A stretch of DNA of 64,000 nucleotides from Gymnothorax reevesii (Eukaryota > Chordata > Actinopteri > Anguilliformes > Muraenidae), in the NCBI GenBank assembly GCA_029721435.1, contig CM056576.1, forward strand, positions 117,169,166-117,233,165, in the 5' to 3' direction. Under the pieces are notes generated by a model, which was not told the origin of the DNA, did not search any database, and saw only the letters and a program-made list of their open reading frames with translations. Of this stretch, positions 24,501 through 64,000 are shown one piece after another (the stretch's first letter is position 1; every line of letters begins with the position of its first letter). The position numbers and the translations under genes were made by a program.

Positions 24501-26541
24501 TGTTCTCATTGCCTACAACATTGTTTATCAATACATTTTCACCAAAAAATTTTAGAGAAGTAATATATTAGGACCCCTTTTAAACAAAAGTGGTGGTGAA
24601 TAATCATCACTGCACACTACTGTACATTTGATAGGAGGCTTGAATTTTTTCACCTCACTTACTTGAAACCATGAGTTTGCCTTTTATGTTACTGCTAATG
24701 TGAAAGCACCTTGGAGAGGTTAAGTGGAAATCACTGAAAGCCTTTTCTGGTATACTGCTGAGTATTTTGTTGGTGTATTTCCCCATGAATTTAAAAGGGT
24801 GACAACAACTTGAATTTTACTGAATTGTTGGATTGTTCTGTTACCACAAAATTTAAAGGATTACAAATAGTTAGGAAATGACTGATATGCAGCTTTTCAT
24901 TACTTTATTGATATGTTAGGAGTTACAGCAGGGCTTTTCATATTTTTATACCAGGCTCAAGGAATGCAGTGACATTTATCAGTTTTTACCTGTCCTGCCT
25001 GTGGATATATACTAAAACCATCGCACCCAAAAGTTTTTTTTTTTTTCAGGAAAAATACCGGCACGATCAGGCCCCATATCCGCAGATGACCTTTGCTGAG
25101 TGATACTATTACTCCCTTGACCAGCCAGCCAAGTATATTTTCCCCATTGGGTGTTGCTCATTGACCACAAGCATCACAACTATATATTTGGTTTTCACCT
25201 GGTCTGGTTTTCGCACAAACGAGGCTAGAACGTTAAAACGTACATTTGTAATGATTGTAATGTGATCCAGGGCAATTAACCTTAAACATACAACTTGTTC
25301 AAGCTGAGGCATCGGATGTCATGGATAGCTAATGTCAAGCTCGTAAAGGGGATAATTTGAAAAAAACCCTTGGATTCCATTGTTTTTTTGCATCTCAACA
25401 TGCATGTGAGACGAAAATGGAGAGCTGTAACATCACTGTAGTTCTTCTATTTGGTATACAAATCTGAAAGCCTTGTATGTCATAATTAAAAATAAATTAA
25501 TAAATGAATAGCTGCATAATGATTTTAAGCCTTAAAATTTTGTAGTTCTATACTGATCCACTGCCTCTGTTATGGCGCCATTGCTCATTCCGTGCATGCT
25601 CATTTGCGCTAGCACGGCGTTCAGCAATATATCAGAGACTGCATTCAGTGGTAGTGCTGCCTTACTTCACGACAGTGCTTTTCTGCATGACTGTAGCGGC
25701 TGCTGTAGTCTAGTAGATCCATTCTATGATCCTAACCACGTTTTTTCATTTCATCCAACATTTCAGACTAATGCCATTTCTAACCAAATATGTAATGTAG
25801 GCTTCAAAAAGTTAATTCTTATGTCTCAAATAAAGATTTTTCTTCTAGTATTGAATGCAGTTTACATTTCATTACGGCAACAGCATTTTTAACACATCCA
25901 TGGTATGCCATTGGGGAAGCCACGGTAATGCTTGATGCACATTACGCAAAAGTATAATGATTTTCAACCTTGATTATCACTTTCTTTGTCACCTACTATC
26001 ATTTTATGCATTAAATCTACTTGATCCGAGATATTTTGAGGGTCAAACAACAAAACAGATCAAAGCTTTTTCCTGAAAATACTGAATTAATTTCAACATG
26101 GTATATATTAATGGGAATTACCTGGTACTGATGCTGTCAAAATTAAAATCCAGGTGGTCCTTTAAATTTACACAGTGAATGCAATGTAATGTATTTGTTT
26201 TATTATATGAAGCAGATGAGCTGATTGCTTAGTTTGTAAAGAGGAGATGGATGGATCGAAGATCATGAGGATAATGAAGAATAATAAAGGTTAATGTGCT
26301 TTTACTGTTGTCTACGTGTTAAAATCCTCTGTTGGGTTGTTCACAGGCCAGTATTGAATGGTGTGGGTCCAGATGGTTGGCGCGGTTGTGCTGTCAAAGA
26401 ATACAGTCCTCTAATGTGCGCTACATGCGCATAGCCAGGGAACTGCAGATGGACCCTTACTGGCCTCCAAAGCCCAGAACTACCACTGAGGCCGGAACTC
26501 CCCCCAACCAGGAGAACACATTCCACCTATTAGCCTCCTAG
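484..26541 (+). CDS. ATP13A3: ATP13A3, P5B-type polyamine-transporting ATPase (C-terminal half, 17 exons)
   Basis: Joined exons are 484-501, 594-747, 1049-1169, 1564-1688, 6194-6366, 7194-7319, 8086-8165, 8362-8404, 9770-9879, 10189-10285, 12585-12657, 13190-13367, 13471-13649, 14006-14094, 19094-19174, 20234-20323 and 26347-26541. They total 1932 nt, in frame, ending in TAG. Visible motifs are KGAPE (nucleotide-binding domain), MVTGDN and [12 protein letters not shown] (P-domain hinge), then hydrophobic membrane segments and a short cytosolic tail. P5B ATPases sit in endosomal/lysosomal or plasma membranes, and ATP13A3 is linked to polyamine transport. Compared from memory, the sequence is much closer to human ATP13A3 (about 1226 aa) than to ATP13A4. 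The phosphorylation motif and N-terminal half lie upstream of the window. Introns hold several transposons, but no exon is broken. Confidence 0.93.
594..747 (+). CDS. ATP13A3: ATP13A3 exon, nucleotide-binding domain (KGAPE)
   Basis: It encodes [20 protein letters not shown] and the KGAPE motif that contacts the nucleotide in P-type ATPases. The acceptor is tcctcag and the donor gtcggt. It ends with one nucleotide of a split Val codon that the next exon completes. Confidence 0.93.
1049..1169 (+). CDS. ATP13A3: ATP13A3 exon, nucleotide-binding domain end
   Basis: It encodes [20 protein letters not shown] and [20 protein letters not shown], typical of P5B ATPases. The acceptor is tcctgcag and the donor gtccgg (weak). 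It ends with two bases of a split Arg codon. Confidence 0.93.
1564..1688 (+). CDS. ATP13A3: ATP13A3 exon, start of P-domain hinge
   Basis: It encodes the [14 protein letters not shown] stretch and ends at MVTG. The TGDN hinge motif is split across the following intron. The acceptor is tttgcag and the donor gtgagt. Confidence 0.94.
2278..2448 (+). other. Small ORF of 56 codons in an ATP13A3 intron, unrecognised
   Basis: The ATG is in good context (AAAAG before it) and opens a charged 56-codon frame starting [12 protein letters not shown] and ending in a WC-containing segment before TGA. The sequence just before it is GC-rich, unlike the rest of the intron. It may be the first exon of a decayed mobile-element gene. 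No function is assigned. Confidence 0.25.
3240..3700. repeat. Degenerate tandem repeat, about 131-145 bp period, three copies
   Basis: The phrase CATAAAGAGGAAGAA recurs near 3360, 3491 and 3636. Each copy is preceded by a CAAGTTTTGC motif and followed by ATTCGAT; GCCACCAGGGGCC follows the first two. The copies are diverged, and the third is shortened. Confidence 0.65.
4257..4902. repeat. MITE-like element with TATCCCCCGCAAC inverted ends
   Basis: The left end TATCCCCCGCAAC is repeated inverted at the right end (GTTGCGGGGGATA), giving 646 bp. Internally, a unit with GATCACAATCGGATGATTA and TTTCAAA/GTTATAGCC recurs three times (about 4453, 4621 and 4787). A related C-rich-ended element lies at 60462-60713. 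Confidence 0.6.
6194..6366 (+). CDS. ATP13A3: ATP13A3 exon, P-domain (TGDN completed)
   Basis: It starts by completing TGDN, then reads [20 protein letters not shown] and ALPPKDG. It ends in phase 0 at HYE before gtgaat. The motif belongs to the catalytic phosphorylation domain. Confidence 0.94.
6825..7087 (-). repeat. Dispersed repeat with ACCTCCGCC / GGCGGAGGT ends
   Basis: A 263-bp block has inverted 9-bp ends. On the - strand it reads a phrase common in fish repeats (cataactcaaaaacttatgg followed by cggattttgatgaaatttt). The superfamily is not determined. Confidence 0.55.
7194..7319 (+). CDS. ATP13A3: ATP13A3 exon ([10 protein letters not shown])
   Basis: The acceptor follows a long pyrimidine tract (ctctcttctctcag). 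The exon encodes [18 protein letters not shown] and [14 protein letters not shown]. It is 126 nt, phase 0 at both ends; donor gtcagt. Confidence 0.9.
7779..7992. repeat. Palindromic hAT-type MITE (214 bp)
   Basis: The ends are CAGTGTT and AACACTG. Almost the whole element folds back on itself, for example GGCCCACCTGTCCTGC against GCAGGACAGGTGGGCC. Flanks TTTTAAAG and CTTTAAAG are an 8-bp target duplication with one mismatch, as expected for hAT. Confidence 0.8.
8086..8165 (+). CDS. ATP13A3: ATP13A3 exon ([13 protein letters not shown])
   Basis: It encodes [20 protein letters not shown], a conserved P-domain stretch of P5 ATPases. It ends with two bases of the Asp codon that opens [10 protein letters not shown] in the next exon. 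The donor is gtgagt. Confidence 0.94.
8362..8404 (+). CDS. ATP13A3: ATP13A3 exon, GDGAND motif
   Basis: The 43-nt exon encodes [15 protein letters not shown], the signature that closes the P domain and binds Mg2+. The acceptor is tttgcag and the donor gtgagt. Confidence 0.95.
8530..9235. repeat. Dispersed repeat with internal reiteration, ending in a GACA-rich satellite
   Basis: Phrases such as TGACCTTGGGATT and CAATAGGGAAC/ACC recur two or three times about 170-190 bp apart. The right end carries a GACGGACAGACAGACAGA simple repeat (about 9163-9210). It resembles an old LINE 3' tail or satellite-like repeat; class not settled. Confidence 0.5.
9770..9879 (+). CDS. ATP13A3: ATP13A3 exon ([13 protein letters not shown])
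   Basis: It encodes [20 protein letters not shown] and [16 protein letters not shown], directly after the GDGAND motif. The acceptor is gctttcag and the donor gtattc; a split Arg codon joins the next exon. Confidence 0.95.
10189..10285 (+). CDS. ATP13A3: ATP13A3 exon, transmembrane segment
   Basis: It encodes [20 protein letters not shown] then [13 protein letters not shown], a hydrophobic membrane segment of the C-terminal bundle. The acceptor is cttcacag and the donor gtaagt. The following intron carries a full-length Tc1-like element. Confidence 0.94.
10518..10848. mobile_element. piggyBac-type MITE (331 bp) with TTAA target duplication
   Basis: The ends CCCTAGAACACTAT and ATAGTGTTCTAGGG are perfect inverted repeats, flanked by TTAA on both sides (10514-10517, 10849-10852). 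The sister Tc1 copy (near 50899) has the empty site with one TTAA. An internal CGCCGG-TGATTTT motif is repeated at different distances from each end. There is no coding capacity. Confidence 0.9.
11093..12110 (+). pseudogene. Tc1-like DD34E transposase, broken
   Basis: ATG at 11093 opens the N-terminal helix-turn-helix half ([20 protein letters not shown]). It stops at TAA 11438-11440, where sister copy B has a TAC codon. Near 11546 a 5-nt deletion relative to the sister shifts the frame. The catalytic half then reads open to TGA at 12110, with [12 protein letters not shown] and PIENVW; Asp and Glu are separated by 34 residues (DD34E, Tc1 type). Non-functional as read. Confidence 0.88.
12585..12657 (+). 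CDS. ATP13A3: ATP13A3 exon, transmembrane segment ([11 protein letters not shown])
   Basis: It encodes [20 protein letters not shown] and MVFT, a membrane segment, after a T-rich tract and ttcag. The donor gtgagt follows one base of the Met codon that opens MSLN in the next exon. Confidence 0.94.
12739..12776. repeat. (GT)n microsatellite
   Basis: A run of about 18 GT units with one GC interruption, in the intron between ATP13A3 exons. Confidence 0.85.
13190..13367 (+). CDS. ATP13A3: ATP13A3 exon, transmembrane region
   Basis: It encodes [20 protein letters not shown], hydrophobic leucine-rich segments and [14 protein letters not shown]. The acceptor is gcttgcag and the donor gtgagt; a split Asp codon joins the next exon. 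Locally GC-rich. Confidence 0.94.
13471..13649 (+). CDS. ATP13A3: ATP13A3 exon, luminal loop and transmembrane segment
   Basis: It encodes DACNTS, a variable loop with Asn-X-Thr sites, then [20 protein letters not shown] and [14 protein letters not shown]. The conserved pieces match ATP13A3. The donor gtaagt follows one base of the next codon. Confidence 0.95.
14006..14094 (+). CDS. ATP13A3: ATP13A3 exon, transmembrane segment
   Basis: It encodes [20 protein letters not shown] followed by [10 protein letters not shown], a membrane helix. The acceptor is tccacag and the donor gtaagt; phase 0 at the 3' end. Confidence 0.93.
14643..15082. repeat. Repeat with TGGGTCATTCCA inverted ends (440 bp)
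   Basis: TGGGTCATTCCA at the left is exactly inverted at the right (TGGAATGACCCA). Dispersed repeats with this end sequence are frequent in fish genomes from memory. I could not define a target duplication. Confidence 0.6.
15564..16025 (-). other. 153-codon antisense ORF, possibly a decayed transposon gene
   Basis: A long open frame within an ATP13A3 intron. Its middle contains CSVHRC, then K-rich residues and IFHPLP, spaced somewhat like the start of a THAP zinc finger (C-x(n)-C ... FHxxP). No clear downstream C-x2-H pair or conserved W context is seen. It sits between two repeats, so a transposase remnant is possible but unproven. Confidence 0.25.
16532..18359. mobile_element. CAGGG-ended element (1828 bp) with 5-bp target duplication and internal palindrome
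   Basis: The ends CAGGGTTTCCTGC and GCAGGAAACCCTG are inverted repeats. ACCTT flanks both sides (16527-16531, 18360-18364). A second TTTGGCCAGG motif near each end extends the symmetry. The interior holds two long inverted arms plus a partial third copy and no transposase, so it is a non-autonomous element. Class is hAT-like by its ends, but hAT usually makes 8-bp duplications. Confidence 0.75.
17216..17908. repeat. Large imperfect palindrome, arms about 290 bp
   Basis: Arm 17216-17507 is the inverse of 17611-17908 around a spacer of about 100 bp. Shared words include TTCCGGGGCTAATATCCCTC and CGCATGGGGGAGAGAAG. A third partial copy of the right arm follows at about 17990-18180 in direct orientation. 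Confidence 0.8.
19094..19174 (+). CDS. ATP13A3: ATP13A3 exon, transmembrane segment (VPYEWR)
   Basis: It encodes [20 protein letters not shown] then AVSVLVE, the last or next-to-last membrane helix. 81 nt, phase 0 at both ends, acceptor cccttag, donor gtaagc. Confidence 0.94.
19175..20233 (+). other. ATP13A3 intron, nothing recognised
   Basis: About 1.06 kb without coding exons or clear repeats, apart from a T-run near 19431 and a pyrimidine-rich patch near 19555-19640. Confidence 0.6.
20234..20323 (+). CDS. ATP13A3: ATP13A3 exon, cytosolic tail (DTVFQKLVL...PDRQG)
   Basis: It encodes [20 protein letters not shown] then [10 protein letters not shown], collinear with the DMVLWKVVFNRDKQG region of human ATP13A3 as recalled. 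90 nt, phase 0 at both ends; acceptor ttccatag, donor gttggg (weak). It is the least conserved exon. Confidence 0.82.
20774..23189 (-). mobile_element. hAT transposon (2416 bp) nested in Tc1-like C
   Basis: The ends TAGGGCTGGGCGGTATGG and its near-inverse (inverse of TAGGGGTGGGCGGTATG) are flanked by a perfect 8-bp duplication GATGAAAA (20766-20773, 23190-23197). The - strand retains ZBED-transposase pieces. The duplication joins the two halves of the outer Tc1 element. Confidence 0.9.
21780..23125 (-). pseudogene. ZBED-type hAT transposase remnant
   Basis: On the - strand, 22910-23125 encodes [19 protein letters not shown], recognisable as a BED-finger start (W-FGF-x-DPEQ), with one following Cys. 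Downstream on the same strand, near 21800-21905, the frame gives [10 protein letters not shown] and NGWTRL, the catalytic-core wording of ZBED-like hAT transposases. The region between is broken by stops and frameshifts. Confidence 0.7.
23460..23888 (-). pseudogene. Tc1-like transposase fragment (element C)
   Basis: The - strand frame of about 142 codons contains [33 protein letters not shown] and [13 protein letters not shown], all Tc1-family wording. The QDN-PKH catalytic segment has become NKIMTLYTL through a frameshift. The downstream Glu motif (PDLNLI) is present out of frame near 23440-23455. Confidence 0.85.
24623..26346 (+). other. Rest of the last ATP13A3 intron, nothing recognised
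   Basis: AT-rich, with short ORFs lacking family resemblance. No inverted-repeat ends were spotted. Confidence 0.55.
26347..26541 (+). CDS. ATP13A3: ATP13A3 terminal coding exon with stop codon
   Basis: It encodes the cytosolic C-terminus: [20 protein letters not shown] is the conserved part (human YMYLAQELLVDPEWPPKP as recalled), followed by RTTTEA and a variable tail. Stop TAG is at 26539-26541. The acceptor is gttcacag. Confidence 0.95.
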   Translation, partial: ASIEWCGSRWLARLCCQRIQSSNVRYMRIARELQMDPYWPPKPRTTTEAGTPPNQENTFHLLAS

Positions 26542-29475
26542 CATCACTGCTAATCCTGATCGAACACTTGGTGGGATGGTGTCATCACTGGGACTTTTAT
26601 ATATGATACTGAAAATTACTTATTTGCTGTTCTAGGTGCAAACTTGCTAAAAGGTGCCTGGAAGAAGTTGTGGTGTCAAGTGCTCCTCCACAATGCAGAG
26701 GTTTGCTGGTAGGCTGGGAAGAGTTAAAGTCCTTCATGAAATCAAATCTGCGTTGTTGATTTTCTTCATTTCTCTGGTGAGATTTGTTGGAAGTTGAGGA
26801 TTTACTGTAAAGGCGAACCTTTATTTTAACCTTTTTTGTCCGCTGCCTCACGTAACTCCAAGGACCAGCACTAATTCACACAGCTACCTTATCTTGCTGA
26901 GAATCAAGAACATTCTTCTACACTGTCAATTGCTGCTGGAAGATGGCAAAGCAGTGGACTTGCCCAAAGCCAGTAGGTACGGATTGATGAACGAGGCCGG
27001 CATTTTACTGATTAAACAGATGCACAACCACATTAATACCAAATGAGTCAACATACAAACGATACAGGCATCTTTGTATATCCAGTCACAATGATGCAAT
27101 AGGGTTCTTAGAATCTTCTGAGCAGTTGTTGTCTACTGTGGGTTTTTTTTTTTCAATCTCTTTCTTCCTGTGGAAGAATAATCCTGCCATAAGTGTCACA
27201 AATGCCTAGGCTCTGTACTGTTCTAATTGGTTTCAGTGCATGTATCAGAAAGCTTGATGACTCAAGCGGATTGGTTAAGACCGTACCAAGCATGAGTTTG
27301 TATGTCTGTGGAGATGCCTGCTGAAAGTTTTGACGTTGATCATGCTCTCCAGTTTGCCACTGTTCTCCAGAGAGGGCAGCATACGGAAATAAAACTTTTT
27401 TTAGGTGGGGGGGGGGGTTGTTTCTATAACCGTCGTGTGAAAGCCTCTCATGAACTGTCATATTCAATGTGTTAACTCTGCAGTCAGCTGGATTCAAATC
27501 AAGCAAATCAGGAATACTCATGTCAAACATGTAAAAGTTGCCACTTGCACAGTAATAGGTTGGCCTTTTAGTTCTGTGTGTGAAGTCCATCAATGTTGAT
27601 GGCTGTTAGGTATTGAATTTTCCTCCAAAAATGCTTTCAGATGTGCTTTATTTGTATTAATAGTATTAATAGTGATGTGCATTTTGTTATTATTGCTATG
27701 CTTTGACTGTTGGAAAAAAATCACATTTTTGTATTAAAGCAATAATATATTGAAATAAACAGGCACTTGAGTTGAAATTGTTAGAACATTTAAGTGAAAA
27801 TTATTAATAAATAAGTGAAATTTGAAGGATTTTTTTTTTTAACCTTTGTCTCATTGAGGAAAAAATAAATTTTGAAAATTTAATTTTCTCTTATTTTGCT
27901 ACCTTTGCACTTGTCCTCGAAGTGTTAATATATTCATATCTTTTACCTGTGGTGCCTTAATGCATCCATTTTTAAACTTCCGAGGCCCACACCCACCCAC
28001 CTCAATGAAAGGTAAATGTTTGACCCAATCTGGCGCCGACCAAATACAATAATAATTGATCACATTACAGCACAAAAGTTTGTCTAATGAAGTTCTGTGT
28101 AGCATTTACATGCGACTTGTTCATAAATCAGAGGCTGAGCAATGCAAGGCACTATTCAAGATGGAATTAATGTGTAATAAGTCACAATTCAACTAGTCTA
28201 TAATTTGTAGTCTTGTAATAAATGAAATACAAATGCATTTCCATAAAAAGGGCACATTTTTGTCTAGGCTGCTGAGGATCTCCTTGGAATACCCTCAGAG
28301 GTCTTGAACCGTCTTTGGAAACCAATGCCTTTGGTGTACTTGGTAGCTAAGTGTAGGTATTCCATTTATGATCCAGTGACCCACCATATACATGAAATCC
28401 TATTTTAATAATACGCAATTATAGCACACACTAATGGTATAAGTTTTTCTGCGTAGATTATGCAATGTCCAAAGGAAAATTATTACCTGTATTTTCTTTA
28501 GACTGTAGAAATGCGTTAACTGCGTGTGTATTTAAACATAATTATGGATTCATTTCGATGCAGCATCCATATAAAGCATGGAGAAACCAAATTTTGGGTA
28601 GGCGTCCTGCAGAAGGTCACATACCCAAAATGATCAGCTTTTCTTTAAATAACTTTGCCTCTCAGTAATTGCGAATAAATTGAATAAAAATTACCTGAAT
28701 ATAATCACCTGAGGAACCAGAAGTGTTTGGTATGTTATTTTAATGTTTATTGAACATGAAGTTAACATTTAATGTTTTTGGGAATTACATTTGTAGTGAG
28801 ATTGTTGAAATAATTGTAATCCATGGTCTGTATACTTTTGAATTGTTTCCAATTAGATTGTTTTGTCATTTTGGTAAGGGCAAGAATTGGAGTTTGATAT
28901 TGAATGTATGCTGGTACTTTTTGATTGAAGGATGTTCATTATGAAATATCTGCATTTTTGTTATGTCTGAATTTCTGTACAGTAACTGTAATTTAAAATA
29001 TTTCTTGTGCTACAACTGTAACAGTGTCGTTTTCCTTAAATCTTAGAATTGATGGATAAAACTAATTTATTATACGTTTTTACATGCTGTGCTAGTCCTG
29101 GTTGTCTGATCTTGACCTTGCAAAGATTGGCTTCAATGGCTAATAAGTTGACTCCAGTGAAATGACCCTGAGCTAGAATTATTTACCAAAGTCCAGAAAC
29201 AATGCACTGATTATTTCATATCTCTAACAAACTGAGCTTTTGTACAAATGGTCAGTTAAATTTGTAGTTGAATAAATTGTGTAATTGTATACTGAATTTT
29301 GTCATCACTCCCAATACTTTTAATAAACCTACAATTATATATGATTTTAGATTTTCTGTGCTTCTGCAAAGGGGTTACTTTTCTGCTGCATGACTGGCAG
29401 AGGTAGAAATGTCTTTTATAACCATACAGTCTGTTTGTCAGCTGGATTTTTTTTCCCCCTCTGTGAAGTACAATT
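26542..29475 (+). other. Presumed ATP13A3 3' UTR and intergenic DNA
   Basis: AT-rich, with few recognisable repeats. AATAAA hexamers occur at 27754-27759 and 29322-29327, among others; either could be the polyadenylation signal, and I cannot say which is used. A 146-codon antisense ORF at 27153-27593 resembles nothing I know. Confidence 0.5.
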
Positions 29476-30167
29476 CAGTGATTCTCTAACTCTGCTCTGG
29501 GGGACCACTGGTCATGCTGGTTTCGTTGCAGCCACAAATGCGTCCGAAGAATTTTAATGAGGATAATTTCTCTTCATTACCTTTCAAGCAACATTGTCAA
29601 TAATTTTTTTGCCTGCTTTGGACTATAAAAGTTCCATATTCACATCATACAATATGGGAAATGGCTGAATAAAATGAGAAATTAAAACAAAAATGTACCA
29701 ATGAAGTTAAAAAAATCAGTGGGCTCTTAATTTGTATAATTGATACATGGTGGGGTCTTAATGTGTTTGATTGATACATTGTCGCTAATTCTATACATTA
29801 AATAACGAAGAGTTAGATGGCAAGGCAAGTAAAAATGACTTGTAACTGTTCTTTGTTAATATTGTGAAGAAAAAAATGTAATGAACTTTAAGCTTCAATG
29901 AAACGACCTACAGTAGCTCATTAATTAACCTATTAATTAACCAATTACTTGCAATAATGTATTATCAACACAATTGGGATATGGGGCTTTCATTCCCCTT
30001 GGCAGACACTGCTATTTCTCGCATAAAATGAAGTCAGAGGGTAAACAAATGAAATGCCACTAATTAAATCAAAGTAGCAGCTGAATAGAATTCTGGGACT
30101 GCAGTTACGGATTCAATGAAAACCTGCATACATAGTGGTCACCCAGGACTGAATTGGAGAACCACTA
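29476..30167. mobile_element. Non-autonomous hAT-type element (692 bp) between the two genes
   Basis: The ends CAGTGATTCTCTAACTC and the inverse of TAGTGGTTCTCCAATTC are flanked by a perfect 8-bp duplication GTACAATT (29468-29475, 30168-30175). No ORF of note. Confidence 0.85.
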
Positions 30168-30175
30168 GTACAATT

Positions 30176-30889
30176 CATTCTTCCATTTGCTCTTGACAAG
30201 AGAATTTCCATGAAGGACTGTAATCCAGCTTGTTATTTATATTTTGCCTTTCATCCATATACCAGTGATGTCTGTCCAGCTTGCCTCCAGCGTAATTCAC
30301 GGAAACCGTACCGGACATCCGGAATCACAGCTGCCAATATTATCCATCATCAATCTGTTTTCTGACCCCCCCGTTTCTAGTCACTGCTAAAAGTGTTTAA
30401 AATATTTGTGCTAAAATTGAGGATATATAGACATTTTTGATAACGATAGTCATTCAATCGATGGGATAGTCATTCGCACAGAGTATAGTGTACAGATGTT
30501 TGCTTTTTGAGCAGCTGGAAACGATTGTGGTAGAACGTTAAATTGCTGAACACCTTAGGAACCCAGAGCAGCGATGGTGTTTCCACTCGGGTGAAGTAAC
30601 GGTTCGGACGAGTTCTAGGAAGTTGCTAGTTAGCTTCAGCCAGGCTACAGTAAAGCGATATCGAAACAACGAGATCTGTGGGTGACTGTTGATAGCTATG
30701 TTGTCAGCCAGCTAGATCGTTATAGCGTACTGGTAGGCAGAGATGGGCTGTATGATCTAGCGATGGACTAAATGACCAAGTTACGCAGCTAGCTAGTTAG
30801 TTTAACTGCCTTGCGGTTTTCCCATGCTTCCAACAAACCACTGTAGCTAGCTAGCTAAGTCAGTTAACTGGTTTCAGATGCCTTGCAGA
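30176..30889 (+). promoter_or_regulatory. OPA1: Presumed OPA1 promoter and 5' UTR
   Basis: This is the single-copy interval between the hAT element and the OPA1 start codon. It has CpG-containing words and CCGGA ETS-like cores near 30311-30325 (ACCGGACATCCGGAATC), common in promoters of mitochondrial genes. Transcription start not determined. An in-frame stop TAG at 30848-30850 limits upstream extension of the reading frame. Confidence 0.4.
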
Positions 30890-63838
<32,949 letters not shown>

Positions 63839-63885
63839 GTTTGACTCGCGCTGCATCAAGTCTTCCTCAGTTTTCTGTTTTTATT

Positions 63886-64000
63886 AAAGGTCCCCTATTA
63901 TGTCACCAGGTGCACAGCCAGTTAGTTATGATAAGCTATTTCAAAATCTTTCCCCTCTTGACATCACATGGGGAAGTAAGCACCCAGAGGCAAGAAAAAC
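63886..64000. repeat. Partial copy of the ATGTCACCAGG-ended repeat
   Basis: AAAGGTCCCCTATTATGTCA followed by CCAGG, and further right CTCTTGACATCACATGGGG, match the element 58370-58619, here cut by the window edge. Confidence 0.6.

Larger units (their letters stand above)
20670..24622 (-). mobile_element. Tc1-like transposon C, split by a hAT element
   Basis: The ends (GTGTGCAGTGATGATTATT at the left, its inverse at the right) mark a Tc1-like element of about 1.53 kb once the nested hAT (20774-23189) is removed. TA follows the right end; the left target base pair has decayed. The transposase remnant is on the - strand. It lies in the last ATP13A3 intron. Confidence 0.78.

Noticed and set aside
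27153..27593. 146-codon antisense ORF downstream of ATP13A3
   Set aside because: No recognisable family or motifs and no splice context. It lies in the probable 3' UTR of the + strand gene, so it is likely a chance open frame.
30878..30889. Upstream in-frame ATG of OPA1 as the start
   Set aside because: It has a weaker initiation context (C at -3), and vertebrate OPA1 begins at the position equivalent to 30890. Kept only as an alternative.

Overview
The window looks like nuclear DNA of a ray-finned (probably teleost) fish. It holds parts of two intron-rich vertebrate genes on the + strand. The introns are full of fish-type DNA transposons (Tc1-like, hAT-like, piggyBac-like) plus one tRNA-derived SINE. 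No bacterial features are visible. All identifications are by eye from translated exons, splice sites and repeat ends; no database was searched.

Region 1 (1-26541) is the 3' half of ATP13A3, a P5B-type (polyamine-transporting) P-type ATPase. Seventeen coding exons, from an 18-nt microexon at 484-501 to the stop at 26539-26541, join in frame into about 643 codons. They cover the end of the nucleotide-binding domain, the TGDN and GDGAND hinge motifs, and the C-terminal membrane segments. Region 2 (26542-30889) is AT-rich presumed 3' UTR and intergenic DNA with one hAT-type element, then the presumed OPA1 promoter and 5' UTR. Region 3 (30890-63838) is OPA1, the mitochondrial inner-membrane dynamin-like GTPase. 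Twenty-five coding exons, including homologues of the alternative exons 4b and 5b, give 838 codons, from the start codon to the stalk/paddle region. The last part of the gene lies beyond the right edge.

The most unusual feature is how the mobile elements are nested. Two Tc1-like copies each carry an insert in a duplicated TTAA (331 bp and 1944 bp), and a third carries a 2.4-kb hAT with a perfect 8-bp duplication. A long-TIR element at 41.2-44.5 kb contains a CAGGG-ended element with a 5-bp duplication, which itself contains another hAT-like element. A MITE at 60.3-61.1 kb contains both a C-rich MITE and a SINE. Two elements with CAGGG/CCCTG ends both show 5-bp target duplications.

Notable gene-level points are three apparent GC-AG introns in OPA1, an exon 5 with no arginine where mammals have the OMA1 (S1) site, an exon 4b without the hydrophobic leucine run, and a degenerate minisatellite directly after the exon ending at 61379.
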